The notes beneath the pieces were generated by a model. The model was not told where the DNA came from. It ran no database searches and saw only the letters and a program-made list of their open reading frames with translations. DNA of 20,869 nt from Paramacrobiotus richtersi. Taxonomy: Eukaryota; Tardigrada; Eutardigrada; Parachela; Macrobiotidae. This document shows, piece by piece, positions 19,331-20,869 of this stretch. Positions within the stretch are counted from its first letter, which is position 1. Every line of letters begins with the position of its first letter. The position numbers were made by a program, and so were the translations under genes. The stretch spans positions 1 through 20,869 of the forward strand of contig JAQGAU010001184.1 in the NCBI GenBank assembly GCA_034698045.1, written 5' to 3'.

Positions 19331-20869
19331 TTACGAGCTGGTATCTTCCGAAGCGGAGTCATTCCTCATGGATACATTCGCACCACTATACACACCTTCG
19401 CCATCCTTATCAGCGGAGCCCCAGGCAGCGTAAGCGCCATCATCCTCAGCAGCGTGATCCAAAGGATACTGATTCTCAAGGCGCGGCTTTGCCGCTTCTG
19501 TAGACAATGCCCACAGCGTCAGTCTAGTCAGACGCCGAACATCCAATTCCGAAAGCCTCATGGCTCCCATATCCAGATCCCAAATGTCTCCTTCTGTCAG
19601 GTTAAAGATCTCATTCCCTTGATACAGCGTAGACTGGCCAGTTAGCCGCGGATCGTAAGCCTGAATCTCCTTCAGTATCTGCAACGGTTGTCGATAAGAA
19701 CGCTGGATAATTTAGATGTATGATATATGTAGTGACGTATCGAACGGATTATTTCAAACAATTTGTTTCAGCACACTAAAGATCTTCGATTCTTTTGTTA
19801 CGACTACAAGATAGATATAAGCATATCATAACGTCAACAACCCCTGCTACAGGTTATAGGGTAATACGCATCCGTAGCAGTTTTGAGGCAAATACTTACA
19901 AACTTCACACTATCGACGCAGCTGCTTTGAGCCAGCCACTGGGATATCTCCTCCAGATTTACTTCAGGGGCATTGATGTCCAACATCTCCCACATCTTCC
20001 TTCACAGTTTCGGAGGCTGGCTTGATCAGTCCTGTTCGAATCTGCAGAATGGAATCAACACAACTGCAATACAACGTGCAGTTCTTCCACACCAGGGAAC
20101 CACACACGGACTCCAGCTTCTTGCATAAATCTGCCAAAACTTCCACACCGATCTCCAAAAAAGTCATGTAGCCCGTGTACCAGTAGCACTCGGAGACGAC
20201 AAAAGTCAGCTTTCCGACACATGGCAGCTTAAAATACCGGATCACATCCCCAATCAAGCGAAGGGTCCGCCGAATATTCTGATTAGTGCTATGGCTCGAC
20301 TTGCCTCTGCTATCCTCAATAATAATCCACTTGTATTTGGTTACGAGCGTAGTCATGGCAAATACCACGGCGTGCAGAGAATCTCCGGCAGACCACTTGA
20401 ACGGGCAATTGGAACGATACTTTAGAGACACTCGAACGTCCACAAACAGAATCTCCATCCTCAAAACGCAATCCCAGAGTGTGAACACGCGGCGCTGCCT
20501 GACGCGGTCAACAGAGTCCAGAAACTGGAAGATATCCCCAAGGAGCTGATAGGGCAACATAGACACAGCCGGGATTCGGAATGGAAACTGGTTTGTCGTC
20601 AGGAAGCACAACCACAGAAGCCTGCGCACCATCACAGCTGCCACGAACGCGCATGAGATGTGCTCCGCTCGTAGTTGCAGTTGGCAAATCCCGGTTTGAA
20701 ATCTTCTTCTCGTCGCACATGACCCACGATCCATTCCCGAAGTAACTACCCTTGACTATTGGGGTTCTTCCATCGGCCGGGAGATTTCGGAGTTGGGATG
20801 TGTGTACAATCTCCTTAACCATAGCGCCATTCAGCTCCAGTTCCACTTCAACTAGTCCAGGCGGGTACA
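19331..20869 (-). pseudogene. F-box family protein, distal copy, with two frameshifts; 5' partial
   Basis: Minus strand, running off the right edge. Exon 20869-19900, then exon 19678-19331 with the stop. The frame changes twice. Segment one (to about 20590) carries LVEVELELNGAMVKEIV, TPIVKGSYFGNGSWVM and SVVVLPDDKPVSIP. Segment two carries the F-box (LPYQLLGDIFQFLD, VRQRRVFTLWD), CPFKWSAGDSLHAVV and LVWKNCTLYCSCVDSI. Segment three, from about 20000, gives MWEMLDINAPEVNLEEISQW. Each step equals one extra base. The second exon (DPRLTGQSTLYQGNE, VRRLTRLTLWAL) is intact and longer than in the proximal copy, with an acidic, Ser-rich tail. Homology to the proximal copy is clear in all three frames. 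It is a recent pseudogene, or the two single-base insertions are assembly errors; if the latter, it is an ordinary gene. Confidence 0.75.

Noticed and set aside
20508-20734. Frame-two sequence upstream of the distal F-box as an alternative N-terminus
   Set aside because: The other frame there carries sequence with consistent composition (VEVELELNGAMVKEIV, VKGSYFGNGSW), and the proximal copy aligns to that frame around the DD-x-x-x-S motif before the F-box. A frameshift explains the layout better.

Overview
This is eukaryotic DNA from a compact invertebrate genome. The genes are split by short introns (about 48-150 bp) with GT donors and varied AG acceptors (ttgtag, gttag, tcaag, ttgcag). The families present (receptor guanylate cyclases, MATH-BTB, F-box, MAM-trypsin) and the loose acceptors fit a tardigrade of the Hypsibius/Ramazzottius kind best. 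A nematode is less likely because its acceptors are more uniform. This is inference: no rRNA or marker gene is present. I saw no prokaryotic features, CRISPR array or tRNA.

Layout. (1) 1-2413, plus: intracellular half of a receptor guanylate cyclase (rGC-A). Nine exons join in frame and give juxtamembrane, pseudokinase, dimerisation and complete catalytic domains; the ectodomain lies off the left edge. (2) About 2875-3474, plus: decayed dimerisation/catalytic region of another cyclase. (3) 6896 down to about 3545, minus: a second receptor cyclase (rGC-B). Its ectodomain is nearly intact and splices cleanly over most exons, while its juxtamembrane and kinase-like exons are decayed and no catalytic domain follows. 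Remnants 2 and 3 face each other, as if the 3' end of rGC-B had been inverted. (4) 6990-10097: no confident gene; a Cys-rich open frame and two fibronectin-III-like fragments. (5) 10098-11351, plus: two-exon MATH-BTB adaptor. (6) 12475-15911, plus: secreted MAM-MAM-trypsin protease in about 20 small exons. (7) 17846-16575 and 20869-19331, minus: two tandem paralogues of an F-box family; the distal one carries two frameshifts.

There is no operon-like logic. The window reads as a mosaic of lineage-expanded families (extracellular signalling, ubiquitin adaptors, a secreted protease) with local duplication, inversion and pseudogene formation. The points most worth a second look are the rGC-B ectodomain that outlived its signalling half, the inverted cyclase junction near 3475-3545, the trypsin with Ser where the oxyanion-hole Gly is expected, and the F-box family with conserved flanking modules I cannot name.
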